Shown piece by piece: positions 34,498 through 42,958 of a DNA stretch of 64,000 bases; the stretch's first letter is position 1, and every line of letters begins with the position of its first letter. The DNA is from Pseudooceanicola nanhaiensis DSM 18065 (lineage in GTDB: Bacteria > Pseudomonadota > Alphaproteobacteria > Rhodobacterales > Rhodobacteraceae), in the NCBI RefSeq assembly GCF_000688295.1, contig NZ_JHZF01000011.1:652288-716287 (forward strand), read 5' to 3'. Under the pieces are notes generated by a model that did no database searches, was not told the DNA's origin, and was given only the letters and a program-made list of their open reading frames with translations. The position numbers and the translations under genes are program-made.

Positions 34498-35475
34498 TCA
34501 GCGCCCCCGGATGCGCGGGTCGAGCGCGTCGCGCAGACCGTCGCCGAGGTAGTTCACCGAGAGCACGGTGAGCGAGATGGCGAGGCCGGGCAGGATCACC
34601 CGCTCGGGGTATTGCTGCATGTAGTCGACGCCGTCGAACAGGAGCCGCCCCCAGGTCGGGAAGTCCGGCGGGAAGCCGAGCCCGAGGAAGGACAGCGAGC
34701 TTTCGGTGATGATCGCGTTGGCGATCCCCAGCGTGGCCGAGACCACGATGGGCGAGATCACGTTGGGCAGGATGTGCCGCCCGATCAGCATGCCGTTCCG
34801 CGTCCCGATCGAGCGCGCGGCGAGCACGAATTCCCGCTCCTTCAGGGCGAGCACGTCGCCGCGCACGATCCGCGCGGTCGGCATCCACGAGGTGATGCCG
34901 ATGGCCGTGACCATCAGGATGAAGATGCCGGTCTCGGGGCCGAAGGCCTTGGACAGGGAATCCCGGAACAGCATCACCATGACCAGCAGCAGCGGCAGCA
35001 GGGGCAGGGCGAGGAACAGGTCCGTCATCCGCATCAGCACGCCGTCGAGCTTGCGGTAATAGCCCGCGACGACCCCGATCAGCGTGCCGAGGAACAGCGC
35101 GATGAGCATCGCGACGATCCCGACCAGCATCGAGGTCTGCCCGCCCGCCATCATCCGGGCCAGCATGTCGCGGCCCAGCTGGTCGGTCCCGAAGGGATGC
35201 GCCAGGCTCGGGCCCTGATTGCGGGCGCGGATGTCGATGTAGCTGGGGTCGATGGTCCAGATGTAGGGGCCGATGAAGACCCCGATCAGGATGACCAGGA
35301 ACACGATCCCGCCGGCGACGGCGCCCTTGTGGCGGATGAACTGCCCCCAGACCTCGCGCCACTGGCTGCGGGGCGGGTTGGTGGGCATCGGGCCGGTGTC
35401 GAGCACACCGTCGCCCGACGGGACGGCGCCGATCGGCGCCATGTTCTCGGTGGCAGGGTGCTTTTCGTCAGTCAT
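34498..35475 (-). CDS. Peptide-type ABC transporter permease, DppC/OppC
   Basis: 325-residue inner-membrane protein. The family signature FGTDQLGRDMLARMMAGGQTSM lies near residues 95-115, and the cytoplasmic loop EFVLAARSIGTRNGMLIGRHILPN near 218-240 is the EAA motif that contacts the ATPase. The C-terminal helix carries the conserved DGLRDALDPRIRGR end. The N-terminal 40 residues form a cytoplasmic tail before the first helix. The start overlaps the end of the DppB-like gene by 8 bases. Confidence 0.93.
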   Translation of the reverse strand: MTDEKHPATENMAPIGAVPSGDGVLDTGPMPTNPPRSQWREVWGQFIRHKGAVAGGIVFLVILIGVFIGPYIWTIDPSYIDIRARNQGPSLAHPFGTDQLGRDMLARMMAGGQTSMLVGIVAMLIALFLGTLIGVVAGYYRKLDGVLMRMTDLFLALPLLPLLLVMVMLFRDSLSKAFGPETGIFILMVTAIGITSWMPTARIVRGDVLALKEREFVLAARSIGTRNGMLIGRHILPNVISPIVVSATLGIANAIITESSLSFLGLGFPPDFPTWGRLLFDGVDYMQQYPERVILPGLAISLTVLSVNYLGDGLRDALDPRIRGR

Positions 35476-36475
35476 AGCGAATCCGCGGGTCGAGGAGGCC
35501 GTAAAGGACGTCGGCGATCAGGTTGAAGAGCACGATCAGGATCGCGAAGATGAAGGTCAGCGTCTGCACCAGCGGCACGTCGTTCGCCTGGATCGCGGTG
35601 ATCAGCAGCTGGCCGATCCCGTTCACCTTGAAGACCTGCTCGGTGATGATGGCGCCGCCGAAGATCTGCGGGATGCCGAGGGCGATCACCGTGACCACCG
35701 GGATCATCGAGTTGCGCAGGACGTGCACGAGCACGACGCTCTTCTCGCCGAGGCCCTTGGCCCGGGCGGTGCGGACGTAATCCTGGTTCAGGTTGTCCAG
35801 CATCGAGGCCCGCATGAAGCGCGAGAGCTGCGAGGTGATCTGCAGCGCGAGCACCATCACCGGCAGGATCATCTGCTGGAGCTGCTGCATGAAGCTGTCC
35901 CAGTCGTTGACCACCAGTGTCGTGTCATAGATCGAGGGGAACCAGCCGAGGTTCACCGAGAAGATCACGATCACCAGCACGCCCGAGAAGAAGGGCGGGA
36001 CCGAGAAGCCGATCATCGTGATGAACGTCCCCACGTTGTCGAAGATCGAATACTGCCGGTAGGCCGAGTAGATCCCGATGGGCAGGGCGATGATGATCGC
36101 GACCACATAGGCGGTGCCGACGACCCAGAGGGTCTGCGGGATACGCTGCCAGACAATGTCCATCACCGGGGAGCGCGTCTGCCACGACAGCACGCGGGCG
36201 TCGCCGGCCGAGAAGCTGGTGCCGAAGATGCTGTCGATGACGACCTGCGGCTCGACGATGAAGAACTGGTACATCCACTTGAAGAAGCGGATCGGAAGCG
36301 GTTCGCCAAGGCCGAGCGAGATCCGGATCTGTTCGCGGACCGCGGGCGGGATGGTGAGGGGAAGCTGGGCCGTGGGATCGCCGGGGGCGAGGTCCAGCAG
36401 CAGGAAAATCACGAGACCGATGAACAGGAGCGTCGGAATCGCGAGCAGAAGCCTACGGGTGAAATAGGTCAACAT
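35468..36475 (-). CDS. Peptide-type ABC transporter permease, DppB/OppB
   Basis: 335-residue inner-membrane protein starting MLTYFTRRLLLAIPTLLFIGLVIF, with conserved FMRASMLDNLNQDYVRTARAKGLGEKSVVLVHVLRNSMIPV loop for ATPase docking near residues 215-250. The stretch of about 45 residues between the first helix and the FKWMYQF segment is the periplasmic loop usual in this family. It pairs with the DppC-like protein. A strong hairpin separates it from the binding-protein gene upstream. Confidence 0.93.
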   Translation of the reverse strand: MLTYFTRRLLLAIPTLLFIGLVIFLLLDLAPGDPTAQLPLTIPPAVREQIRISLGLGEPLPIRFFKWMYQFFIVEPQVVIDSIFGTSFSAGDARVLSWQTRSPVMDIVWQRIPQTLWVVGTAYVVAIIIALPIGIYSAYRQYSIFDNVGTFITMIGFSVPPFFSGVLVIVIFSVNLGWFPSIYDTTLVVNDWDSFMQQLQQMILPVMVLALQITSQLSRFMRASMLDNLNQDYVRTARAKGLGEKSVVLVHVLRNSMIPVVTVIALGIPQIFGGAIITEQVFKVNGIGQLLITAIQANDVPLVQTLTFIFAILIVLFNLIADVLYGLLDPRIRYD

Positions 36476-36520
36476 TCAGGCGGCTCGCCTTCTACTAACT
36501 CGGCATTGCATATGGCGGAA

Positions 36521-36553
36521 ATGGAAACGGGGGGGCGGTCGCGCCGCCCCCCC
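36521..36553 (-). terminator. Stem-loop between binding-protein and permease genes
   Basis: A perfect 10-bp stem (GGGGGGGCGG 36529-36538 with CCGCCCCCCC 36544-36553) has a 5-base loop. Read on the minus strand it is followed by TTTCCATTTCC. It lies 13 bases after the binding-protein stop and probably trims transcription so that less permease than receptor is made. Confidence 0.75.
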
Positions 36554-36566
36554 GGATTGGTCCGGA

Positions 36567-38276
36567 TCACTCGACCCGATGCCAGTCAGCGATGTTCCAC
36601 AGCTCGGAATCCCAGTCGGTCATCTTGACGCCGGCCAGGGTCTTTGCGTGGGCCGACTGACCACCGCGGTGGATCAGCGGGATGATCGAGTAGCCCTGAA
36701 CGATCATGTCGTTCATCTGCTTGGCCAGCTCGCCCCGGGTCTCGAGGTCTGCCGTCTTCGACATCTCGGTCACGATCTCGTCGTAGGCCGGGTCGCAGAA
36801 GCGCTGGATGTTCGAGCCCTGCCACTGGGTCTTGGGCGTCGGGATCTCGGAGCAGCGCCAGTTCGCCATGTACGCCTCGGGGTCGACGCCCGCGAAGTTG
36901 TTCGTGTACATCTCGATGTCGGCGTAGAACTTCTGGAAGGTGTCCGGCGAGGACGGATCACCGCCGAAGAAGACCGACGCGTCGACGTTGCGCAGCTCGG
37001 TCTCGACGCCGATCTCGTTCCACCACTGCTTCACCAGCGCCTGGGTGTCCTGACGGACGGCGTTGGTCGAGGTCTGGTAGAGCACCGAAAGACGCATGCC
37101 GTCCTTCTCGCGCACGCCATCGGCGCCCGCCACCCAGCCGGCGTCTTCCAGCACCTTCTTCGCGCCTTCGATGTCCTGCGTCAGGCAGTCGTCATTGGCG
37201 GTCGAGGCATAGGCCTCGGGTGCGGGCAGGACGTTGCAGGTCGCCTTGCCGGCCTTGCCGTAGCCCACGTCGACCAGCAGCTGGCGGTCGATGGCCATGG
37301 AGAGGGCCTTGCCGACGGCCGGATCGGTCAGGAACGGGTGCTTGTTCTCGCCGTTCATGAAGACCGAACGCTCGTCCGGCCCGAGGCTCGAGTCGGCGTT
37401 GGTCTGGTTCAGGTGGAGACGCTCGACCGAGGTGCCGAAGGCCACGACGACCTCGCCCTTGCCGGCGGCCTCCATCTTCTCGAGCACTTCCGGCGCGAGC
37501 TGGAGGTTCCAGGCGTAGTCGAATTCGCCGGTCTCGAGCACGGCGCGTGCCGCGGCCGCCGCATCGCCGCCGCCCTTGAGCGTGACGGTCGCGAAGGCCG
37601 GCTTGTCGGCCTCACGATAGTTCTCGTTGGCCGAGAGCGAGATCACGTCGTTCGGCTTGAACTCGTCCACGGTGAACGGGCCGGTGCCGATCGGGCCGAA
37701 GTTCGCATCGGTGCATTCCGGGGCTTTCGCGCCGAGGCACTCGGAGAACTGGGCCTTCTGGATGACCGGGGATTCAGAACCGACGAAGGCGGTGTAGGGG
37801 AAGGGCTTGGGCTCGGTGAAGTTGACCTTGACGGTCAGCGGGTCCGGCGCCTCGACGCTGGCGACACCGTCGAAGTAGGACGATTGCGCGCAGCCGCCTT
37901 CGGGGTGGGTGCAGTATTCCCAGGTGAAGACGACGTCCTCAGCGGTGAAGTCGGAGCCGTCGGACCACTTGACGCCTTCCTTCAGCTTGTAGGTGATGGA
38001 CTTCAGGTCCTCGGCGACGCCACCGTTCTCGACGGTCGGAATCTCGGAGACCAGCATCGGGACCATCTCGCCCTTCTCGTCGAAGCGGATCAGCGGTTCG
38101 ATGACCATGGAAGAGGCCTCGACCTCTTTCGTGCCGCCCGAAAGGAAGGGGTTCATCGTCGACGGCGCCTGCCAGTAGATGATGTTGAGGTGGCCGTCGG
38201 CCCCTCGCTCGGCGTAAGCCGCCGGGGCGAGGGCGAGCGAAGCGGCCGCGCCCAGCAATAGCGTTTTGACGTTCAT
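36567..38276 (-). CDS. Peptide-type ABC transporter substrate-binding protein
   Basis: 569 residues, family SBP_bac_5. A Sec signal peptide (MNVKTLLLGAAASLALAPAAYA) ends near residue 22. Mature protein begins with HLNIIYWQAPSTMNPFLSGGT, and has LKEGVKWSDGSDFTAEDVVFTWEYC near residue 105 and the conserved ANWRCSEIPTPKTQWQGSNIQRF region late. It catches peptides or related oligomers in the periplasm for the DppBC permease. Length and cysteine-containing loops are within the family range. A TAGGAGTG ribosome site precedes the ATG. Confidence 0.92.
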   Translation of the reverse strand: MNVKTLLLGAAASLALAPAAYAERGADGHLNIIYWQAPSTMNPFLSGGTKEVEASSMVIEPLIRFDEKGEMVPMLVSEIPTVENGGVAEDLKSITYKLKEGVKWSDGSDFTAEDVVFTWEYCTHPEGGCAQSSYFDGVASVEAPDPLTVKVNFTEPKPFPYTAFVGSESPVIQKAQFSECLGAKAPECTDANFGPIGTGPFTVDEFKPNDVISLSANENYREADKPAFATVTLKGGGDAAAAARAVLETGEFDYAWNLQLAPEVLEKMEAAGKGEVVVAFGTSVERLHLNQTNADSSLGPDERSVFMNGENKHPFLTDPAVGKALSMAIDRQLLVDVGYGKAGKATCNVLPAPEAYASTANDDCLTQDIEGAKKVLEDAGWVAGADGVREKDGMRLSVLYQTSTNAVRQDTQALVKQWWNEIGVETELRNVDASVFFGGDPSSPDTFQKFYADIEMYTNNFAGVDPEAYMANWRCSEIPTPKTQWQGSNIQRFCDPAYDEIVTEMSKTADLETRGELAKQMNDMIVQGYSIIPLIHRGGQSAHAKTLAGVKMTDWDSELWNIADWHRVE

Positions 38277-38478
38277 GTCACACTCCTAGTTGGTGTGCTC
38301 CGGTCTCTTGACGGACCGGGCTTCGGATTCCGGCGTTTTGCCCGTGGACGGCGGCCAGAGTCCAGACTTCCCGAAAGGCCTTCCGACCCCTCCCCACGGA
38401 TGCGACTCATCGAAAACGGGTTCCGATTAAAATGCAAGCCCGGCCTTCACCTGACGCTAGGAGAGCGGGACGCGTCGT

Positions 38479-38508
38479 TTGACATTCGCACAAGATGATC
38501 GCTAGCGT
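38479..38508 (+). promoter_or_regulatory. Candidate promoter of the DppDF-M20 gene series
   Basis: Consensus TTGACA (38479-38484) is followed after 18 bases by TAGCGT (38503-38508). It would start transcription about 25 bases before the fused ATPase gene, in the 261-base divergent spacer with the binding-protein gene. No palindromic operator stands out. Confidence 0.45.
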
Positions 38509-38537
38509 CTGTCCATTCCGTGACAAGGACATGCCAC

Positions 38538-40361
38538 ATGCTGGACCAAGCGCTTGCCCGTATCGAGAACCTGAGGGTCGAGTTCGAGACCAAGGACGGA
38601 ACCGTCGTCGGCGTCGAGGACGTGTCGTTCTCGATCCGTCCGGGCGAGACGGTCGCGGTCGTGGGCGAATCCGGGTCCGGCAAATCGGTGTCCTCGCTCT
38701 CGCTCATGCGGCTCGTGGAATATGGCGGCGGGACGATCGCCGGCGGCCGGATGATCTTCGACCGCAAGGACGGCCAGGAACTGGATCTCGCCACGGCCGC
38801 GCCCGACCTGATGAAGACGATTCGCGGCAACGAGATCGGCATGATCTTCCAGGAGCCGATGACCGCGCTGAACCCGGTCTTCACCGTCGGCAAGCAGCTG
38901 ACCGAGGGGCTGCGCGTCCACATGGGGATGTCCAAGGACGAGGCCAGGGCCCGCGCGCTCGAGCTGATGAAGCAGGTGCGCATCCCGGAACCCGAGCGGC
39001 GGCTGAACCAGTACCCGCACGAATTGTCCGGCGGCATGCGCCAGCGCGTGGTGATCGCCATGGCGCTGGCCTGCGAGCCGCGCCTGCTGATCGCGGACGA
39101 GCCGACCACCGCGCTCGACGTGACGATCCAGGCCGAGATCCTCGCGCTGGTGAACCGGCTGAAGAACGAGACCGGCACGGCCGTCATGTTCATCACCCAC
39201 GACATGGCCGTCGTGGCGCAGATGGCCGATCGCGTGGTCGTCATGTTCCGCGGCAACAAGGTCGAGGAAGGCCCGGTCGAGCAGATCTTCGAGAACCCGC
39301 AGCACGAATACACCAAGGCGCTGCTGGCGGCGGTGCCGAAGCTGGGCGAGATGACCGGCAAGCCGCTGCCCGAGCCGATGAAGCTCTTCGGCGCGGTGGA
39401 CCAGAAGATCGCCCCGATCCCGGGCGAGAACCGTCCGCTGCTCGAGGTGCGCAACCTCACCACCCGGTTTGCCGTGAAGGGCGGGTTCTTCCGCAGCACT
39501 GTGGCGCAGGTCCACGCGGTCGAGGATGTCTCCTTCGTCATCAACAAGGGCCAGACCCTCAGCCTCGTCGGTGAATCGGGCTGCGGGAAATCCACCTGCG
39601 GCCGCTCGGTCCTGCGGCTGGTCGAACCGAATTCGGGCCACGTCTGGCTGGACGGCAAGGACATCATCGCGCTCGGGCAGCAGGGGCTGCGCAAGGCCCG
39701 GCTCGACATGCAGATGATCTTCCAGGATCCCTTCGCCTCGCTGAACCCGCAGATGAACCTGTCCGACCAGGTGGCCGAGCCGATGCGCAATTACGGCACC
39801 CACAAGGGCGCCGACATGCACAAGCGGATCGAGATGCTCTTCGACCGGGTGGAACTGCCGCGCAACTTCATGCGCCGCTACCCGCACGAGCTGTCGGGCG
39901 GCCAGCGCCAGCGGGTGGCCATCGCCCGCGCGCTCGCGCTGAACCCCAAGCTCATCGTCGCGGACGAGGCGGTCTCGGCGCTTGACGTCAGCGTGCAGGC
40001 GCAGGTGCTGAACCTGATGATGGAATTGCAGGCAGAGATGGGGATCTCGTTCCTCTTCATCAGCCACGACATGGCCGTCGTCGAACGCGTCAGCCACCGG
40101 GTCGGCGTGATGTACCTCGGCCGGATTGTCGAGATCGGCTCGCGCCAGGCGGTCTTCGAGAACCCGCAGCACCCCTACACGCAGGCCCTGATGAAGGCCG
40201 TGCCGGTCGCCGACCCGCACCGGCGGAAGAAGGAAAGCGAGCTGAACTTCAAGCCGATCCCTTCGCCGATCCACGGCCTCGACTACGAACCCGAGCCCTC
40301 GGTCTATCGCCAGATCGGCGAGGACGACCATTACGTGCTCATCACCGACAGCGGGTATTGA
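38538..40361 (+). CDS. Fused double ABC ATPase (DppD-DppF type)
   Basis: 607 residues with two complete nucleotide-binding domains. The first has GESGSGKS near residue 42, LSGGMRQR, and LLIADEPTTALDVT; the second has GESGCGKS near residue 347, LSGGQRQR and LIVADEAVSALDVS (Ala instead of Pro in the Walker B region). Each is followed by the peptide-transporter tail with the VMFRGNKVEEGP/VMYLGRIVEIGS strands. It powers the DppBC-type importer encoded divergently. Fusion of DppD and DppF is found in several alphaproteobacterial transporters. The ATG at 38538 follows AAGGA at 8 bases. Confidence 0.93.
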   Translation: MLDQALARIENLRVEFETKDGTVVGVEDVSFSIRPGETVAVVGESGSGKSVSSLSLMRLVEYGGGTIAGGRMIFDRKDGQELDLATAAPDLMKTIRGNEIGMIFQEPMTALNPVFTVGKQLTEGLRVHMGMSKDEARARALELMKQVRIPEPERRLNQYPHELSGGMRQRVVIAMALACEPRLLIADEPTTALDVTIQAEILALVNRLKNETGTAVMFITHDMAVVAQMADRVVVMFRGNKVEEGPVEQIFENPQHEYTKALLAAVPKLGEMTGKPLPEPMKLFGAVDQKIAPIPGENRPLLEVRNLTTRFAVKGGFFRSTVAQVHAVEDVSFVINKGQTLSLVGESGCGKSTCGRSVLRLVEPNSGHVWLDGKDIIALGQQGLRKARLDMQMIFQDPFASLNPQMNLSDQVAEPMRNYGTHKGADMHKRIEMLFDRVELPRNFMRRYPHELSGGQRQRVAIARALALNPKLIVADEAVSALDVSVQAQVLNLMMELQAEMGISFLFISHDMAVVERVSHRVGVMYLGRIVEIGSRQAVFENPQHPYTQALMKAVPVADPHRRKKESELNFKPIPSPIHGLDYEPEPSVYRQIGEDDHYVLITDSGY

Positions 40362-40521
40362 TCACGTCATGACGGGCAGGGCGCGCAGGACGGATATCTG
40401 CCAGGAGCCGGAATGACCCTCCGGCACCTCGCCCGCCCCGAAGATACCTGCACGCCCGGCTTTGCCGGCCCGACGACTTGCAACCCCGACGCGGATCGGT
40501 CCGGATTGCCGGAGCGACCCG

Positions 40522-40582
40522 GCCGCGCGGCGCGCCGTGGTGCGCGCCGCGGCCGAAGGATCATGGCCGGGAAGACCCGGCC
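40522..40582. other. Hairpins in the spacer before the ArgE-type gene
   Basis: The 245-base spacer after the double ATPase gene has no gene. It contains a long G/C hairpin with a 2-base bulge (arms GGCCGCG-CGGCGCGC and GCGCGCCG-CGGCC, 40522-40556) and a 7-bp hairpin GGCCGGG/CCCGGCC (40565-40582), both just before the ArgE-type start. They may limit read-through or stabilise the downstream mRNA. Confidence 0.4.
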
Positions 40583-40606
40583 GGAAAACGACAGGAAAGA
40601 CCGAAG

Positions 40607-41773
40607 ATGACTGACCGTCTGACGCCCTACGAGATCATGGAGAAGCTTGTCAGCTTCCCGACAGTGAGCCGAGATACCAACATCCCCCTGATCGACTGGG
40701 TCGAGGACTATCTCACCTCTCACGGCGTCAAGACCTTCCGCCACCTGCACCCCGACGAACCGAAGGCCGGTCTCTGGGCCCATGCCGGGCCCGAGGTCGA
40801 GGGCGCGGTGGTCCTGTCCGGGCACACCGACGTGGTGCCGGTGGACGGGCAGGACTGGTCCTCGGACCCCTGGGTGGTCGAGGAGCGCGACGGCAAGTAT
40901 TACGGCCGCGGCTGCGTCGACATGAAGGGTTTCGACGCGCTCGCCATCTGGGCGGTGGTCGAGGCGCAATATGCCGGCGTGAAGCGCCCGCTGCAGCTCG
41001 CGCTCACCTATGACGAGGAGGTCGGCCTGATCGGCGTCGATCCCCTGATCCGCGACGCGCTGCCGAATTTCCCCAAGGGCGATGTCGCCATCATCGGCGA
41101 GCCTTCCACCATGGAGGTCGTCACCGGCCACAAGTCGGGCAAGGGCTACGCCGTCCATGTCCACGGTTTCGAGGTCCATTCCTCGATCGCCTACAAGGGC
41201 GTCTCGGCCATCATGGAAGGCGCGCGGCTCATCATGTGGGCGAACGCGATGAACGCCGAAGGCATGGCGAAGACGCCCGAGGGGGTGGACGCGCTCTTCG
41301 ATCCGCCCTGGACCAACGTGCATGTCGGCATGATCTCGGGCGGCACGGCGCACAACATCACGGCAAAGGACTGCGAATTCGTCCTGACCTTCCGCTGCGT
41401 GCCGGGCGACGATCCCGAGGAATGGGGCGCGCGCTTCCTGGCAGAGGTCGACCGGATCAATGCCGAGATCACGAAGGTCCGCCCCGAGGCCTGGATCGAG
41501 GTCTCCGAGAAATTCAGCGGAAAGGGCCTGACGCCCGAGGAGAATGGCGCCGCCGAGGAGCTCGCCCGCCGCCTGACCGGCGACAATGGCACCCATGTCG
41601 TCAGCTACGGCACCGAGGCGGGGTATTTCCAGGCGCACGGGTTTTCCGCCGTGGTCTGCGGGCCCGGCGACATCGCGCAGGCGCACCAGCCTGACGAATA
41701 CATCACCGTCGAAGAATTCGAGAAGGGCCACGCCTTCATGCAGCGCCTGCTCGAGACACTGAAGGAGTCCTGA
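40607..41773 (+). CDS. Acetylornithine deacetylase-type M20 peptidase (ArgE/DapE family)
   Basis: 388 residues. Metal ligands are visible in SGHTDVVPVDG (near 73-83), YGRGCVDMKGFDA (near 102-114) and DEEVGLIG; the dimerisation domain is in the middle (KSGKGYAVHVHGFEVHSS), and the last His is in PGDIAQAHQPDE. ArgE removes acetyl from N-acetylornithine and relatives from other N-acyl amino acids. Its placement after a peptide importer and before three M20D hydrolases suggests use of imported N-acyl amino acids rather than arginine synthesis. It follows AGGAAAGACC and runs 3 bases from the next gene. Confidence 0.87.
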   Translation: MTDRLTPYEIMEKLVSFPTVSRDTNIPLIDWVEDYLTSHGVKTFRHLHPDEPKAGLWAHAGPEVEGAVVLSGHTDVVPVDGQDWSSDPWVVEERDGKYYGRGCVDMKGFDALAIWAVVEAQYAGVKRPLQLALTYDEEVGLIGVDPLIRDALPNFPKGDVAIIGEPSTMEVVTGHKSGKGYAVHVHGFEVHSSIAYKGVSAIMEGARLIMWANAMNAEGMAKTPEGVDALFDPPWTNVHVGMISGGTAHNITAKDCEFVLTFRCVPGDDPEEWGARFLAEVDRINAEITKVRPEAWIEVSEKFSGKGLTPEENGAAEELARRLTGDNGTHVVSYGTEAGYFQAHGFSAVVCGPGDIAQAHQPDEYITVEEFEKGHAFMQRLLETLKES

Positions 41774-41776
41774 CCC

Positions 41777-42943
41777 ATGCCCATCCGTAACCGTTTCGCC
41801 GAACTGCAGGCCGAGATCGCGGAGTGGCGGCAGGACTTCCACCGCAACCCCGAACTGCTCTACGACGTGCACCGCACCGCCGGGAAGGTGGCCGAGAAGC
41901 TGCGCGAATTCGGCGTCGACGAGGTGATCGAGGGCGTCGGCCGCACCGGCGTCGTTGCCGTCATCAAGGGCAGGACCGACAGCTCGGGCAAGGTCATCGG
42001 CCTGCGCGCCGACATGGACGCGCTGCCGATCAACGAGATCACCGGGCTCGACTATGCCTCGCAGACGCCGGGCAAGATGCACGCCTGCGGCCATGACGGT
42101 CACACCGCGATCCTGCTCGGGACGGCGAAATACCTCGCCGAGACCCGCAATTTCGACGGCACCGCGATCATGATCTTCCAGCCCGCCGAGGAAGGCGGGG
42201 CAGGCGGCCTTGCCATGTGCGAGGACGGGATGCTCGAGAAATGGAACATCCAGGAGGTCTACGGCCTCCACAACGCGCCCGGTCTGCCCGTCGGCACCTT
42301 CGCGATGCGGAAGGGCCCGACCATGGCCTCGGCCGACCAGTTCGACGTCATCATCAAGGGCAAGGGCGGCCACGCCGCGCGGCCGCAGCTCGCCATCGAC
42401 CCGGTGGTGACGGCGGGCCACGTGATCGTCGCGCTGCAATCCATCGCCTCGCGCAACATCGACCCGGTGAAGGAGGTCGTCGTCTCGATCTGCACGCTGA
42501 GATCGGACAGCGAGGCGCACAACGTCATCCCGATGTCGGTCAAGCTTCGCGGCACGATCCGCACGCTCGACCCGGAGGTGCGCGAACAGGTCGAACCCCG
42601 CTTCCGCGCCATCGTCGAGAACACCTGCGCGGCCTTCGGCGCCGAGGCCGAGATCGACTACGAACGCGGCTACCCGGTGCTGGTGAACCACGACGACAAC
42701 ATCGACTTCGCGGCCGAGGCGGCGAGGGCCGTCTCGGCGGAGGTGGACGTGAACGCCCCCGCGCGGCTCGGCGGCGAGGACTTCGCCTACCTGCTGGAGC
42801 GCCGGCCCGGGGCCTATATCTCGCTCGGCAACGGCGACAGCGCGCCGCTCCACCACCCCGAGTACAATTTCAACGACGACGCCATCCCCGCCGGGTGTTC
42901 CTGGTTCGCAGAGATGGTCGAGCGGCGCATGCCCGCCGCCTGA
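41777..42943 (+). CDS. M20D amidohydrolase (hippurate/aminoacylase type), paralog 1
   Basis: 388 residues. RADMDALPI (near 77), HACGHDGHTA (near 99), FQPAEEGGAGG (near 136), GLHN, the GKGGHAA dimer-interface motif (near 197) and GGEDFAYLLERRPGAY (near 335) are all present, so the di-metal site with its cysteine is intact. Family members cut N-acyl amino acids, hippurate or IAA-amides. It is 3 bases after the ArgE-type gene. The next two genes are close paralogs (43 of the first 60 residues match the third), so this is a tandem family with perhaps different acyl or amino-acid preference. Confidence 0.9.
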   Translation: MPIRNRFAELQAEIAEWRQDFHRNPELLYDVHRTAGKVAEKLREFGVDEVIEGVGRTGVVAVIKGRTDSSGKVIGLRADMDALPINEITGLDYASQTPGKMHACGHDGHTAILLGTAKYLAETRNFDGTAIMIFQPAEEGGAGGLAMCEDGMLEKWNIQEVYGLHNAPGLPVGTFAMRKGPTMASADQFDVIIKGKGGHAARPQLAIDPVVTAGHVIVALQSIASRNIDPVKEVVVSICTLRSDSEAHNVIPMSVKLRGTIRTLDPEVREQVEPRFRAIVENTCAAFGAEAEIDYERGYPVLVNHDDNIDFAAEAARAVSAEVDVNAPARLGGEDFAYLLERRPGAYISLGNGDSAPLHHPEYNFNDDAIPAGCSWFAEMVERRMPAA

Positions 42944-42958
42944 GAAGGACGAAGACAG

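Noticed and set aside
38538-40361. Sequencing artefact joining two ATPase genes
   Set aside because: The frame is continuous with a sensible linker, and fused DppD-DppF proteins are known in alphaproteobacteria.
40362-40606. Small plus-strand frame starting at 40413
   Set aside because: Low-complexity, Arg/Pro-rich product without ribosome site, overlapping strong hairpins.
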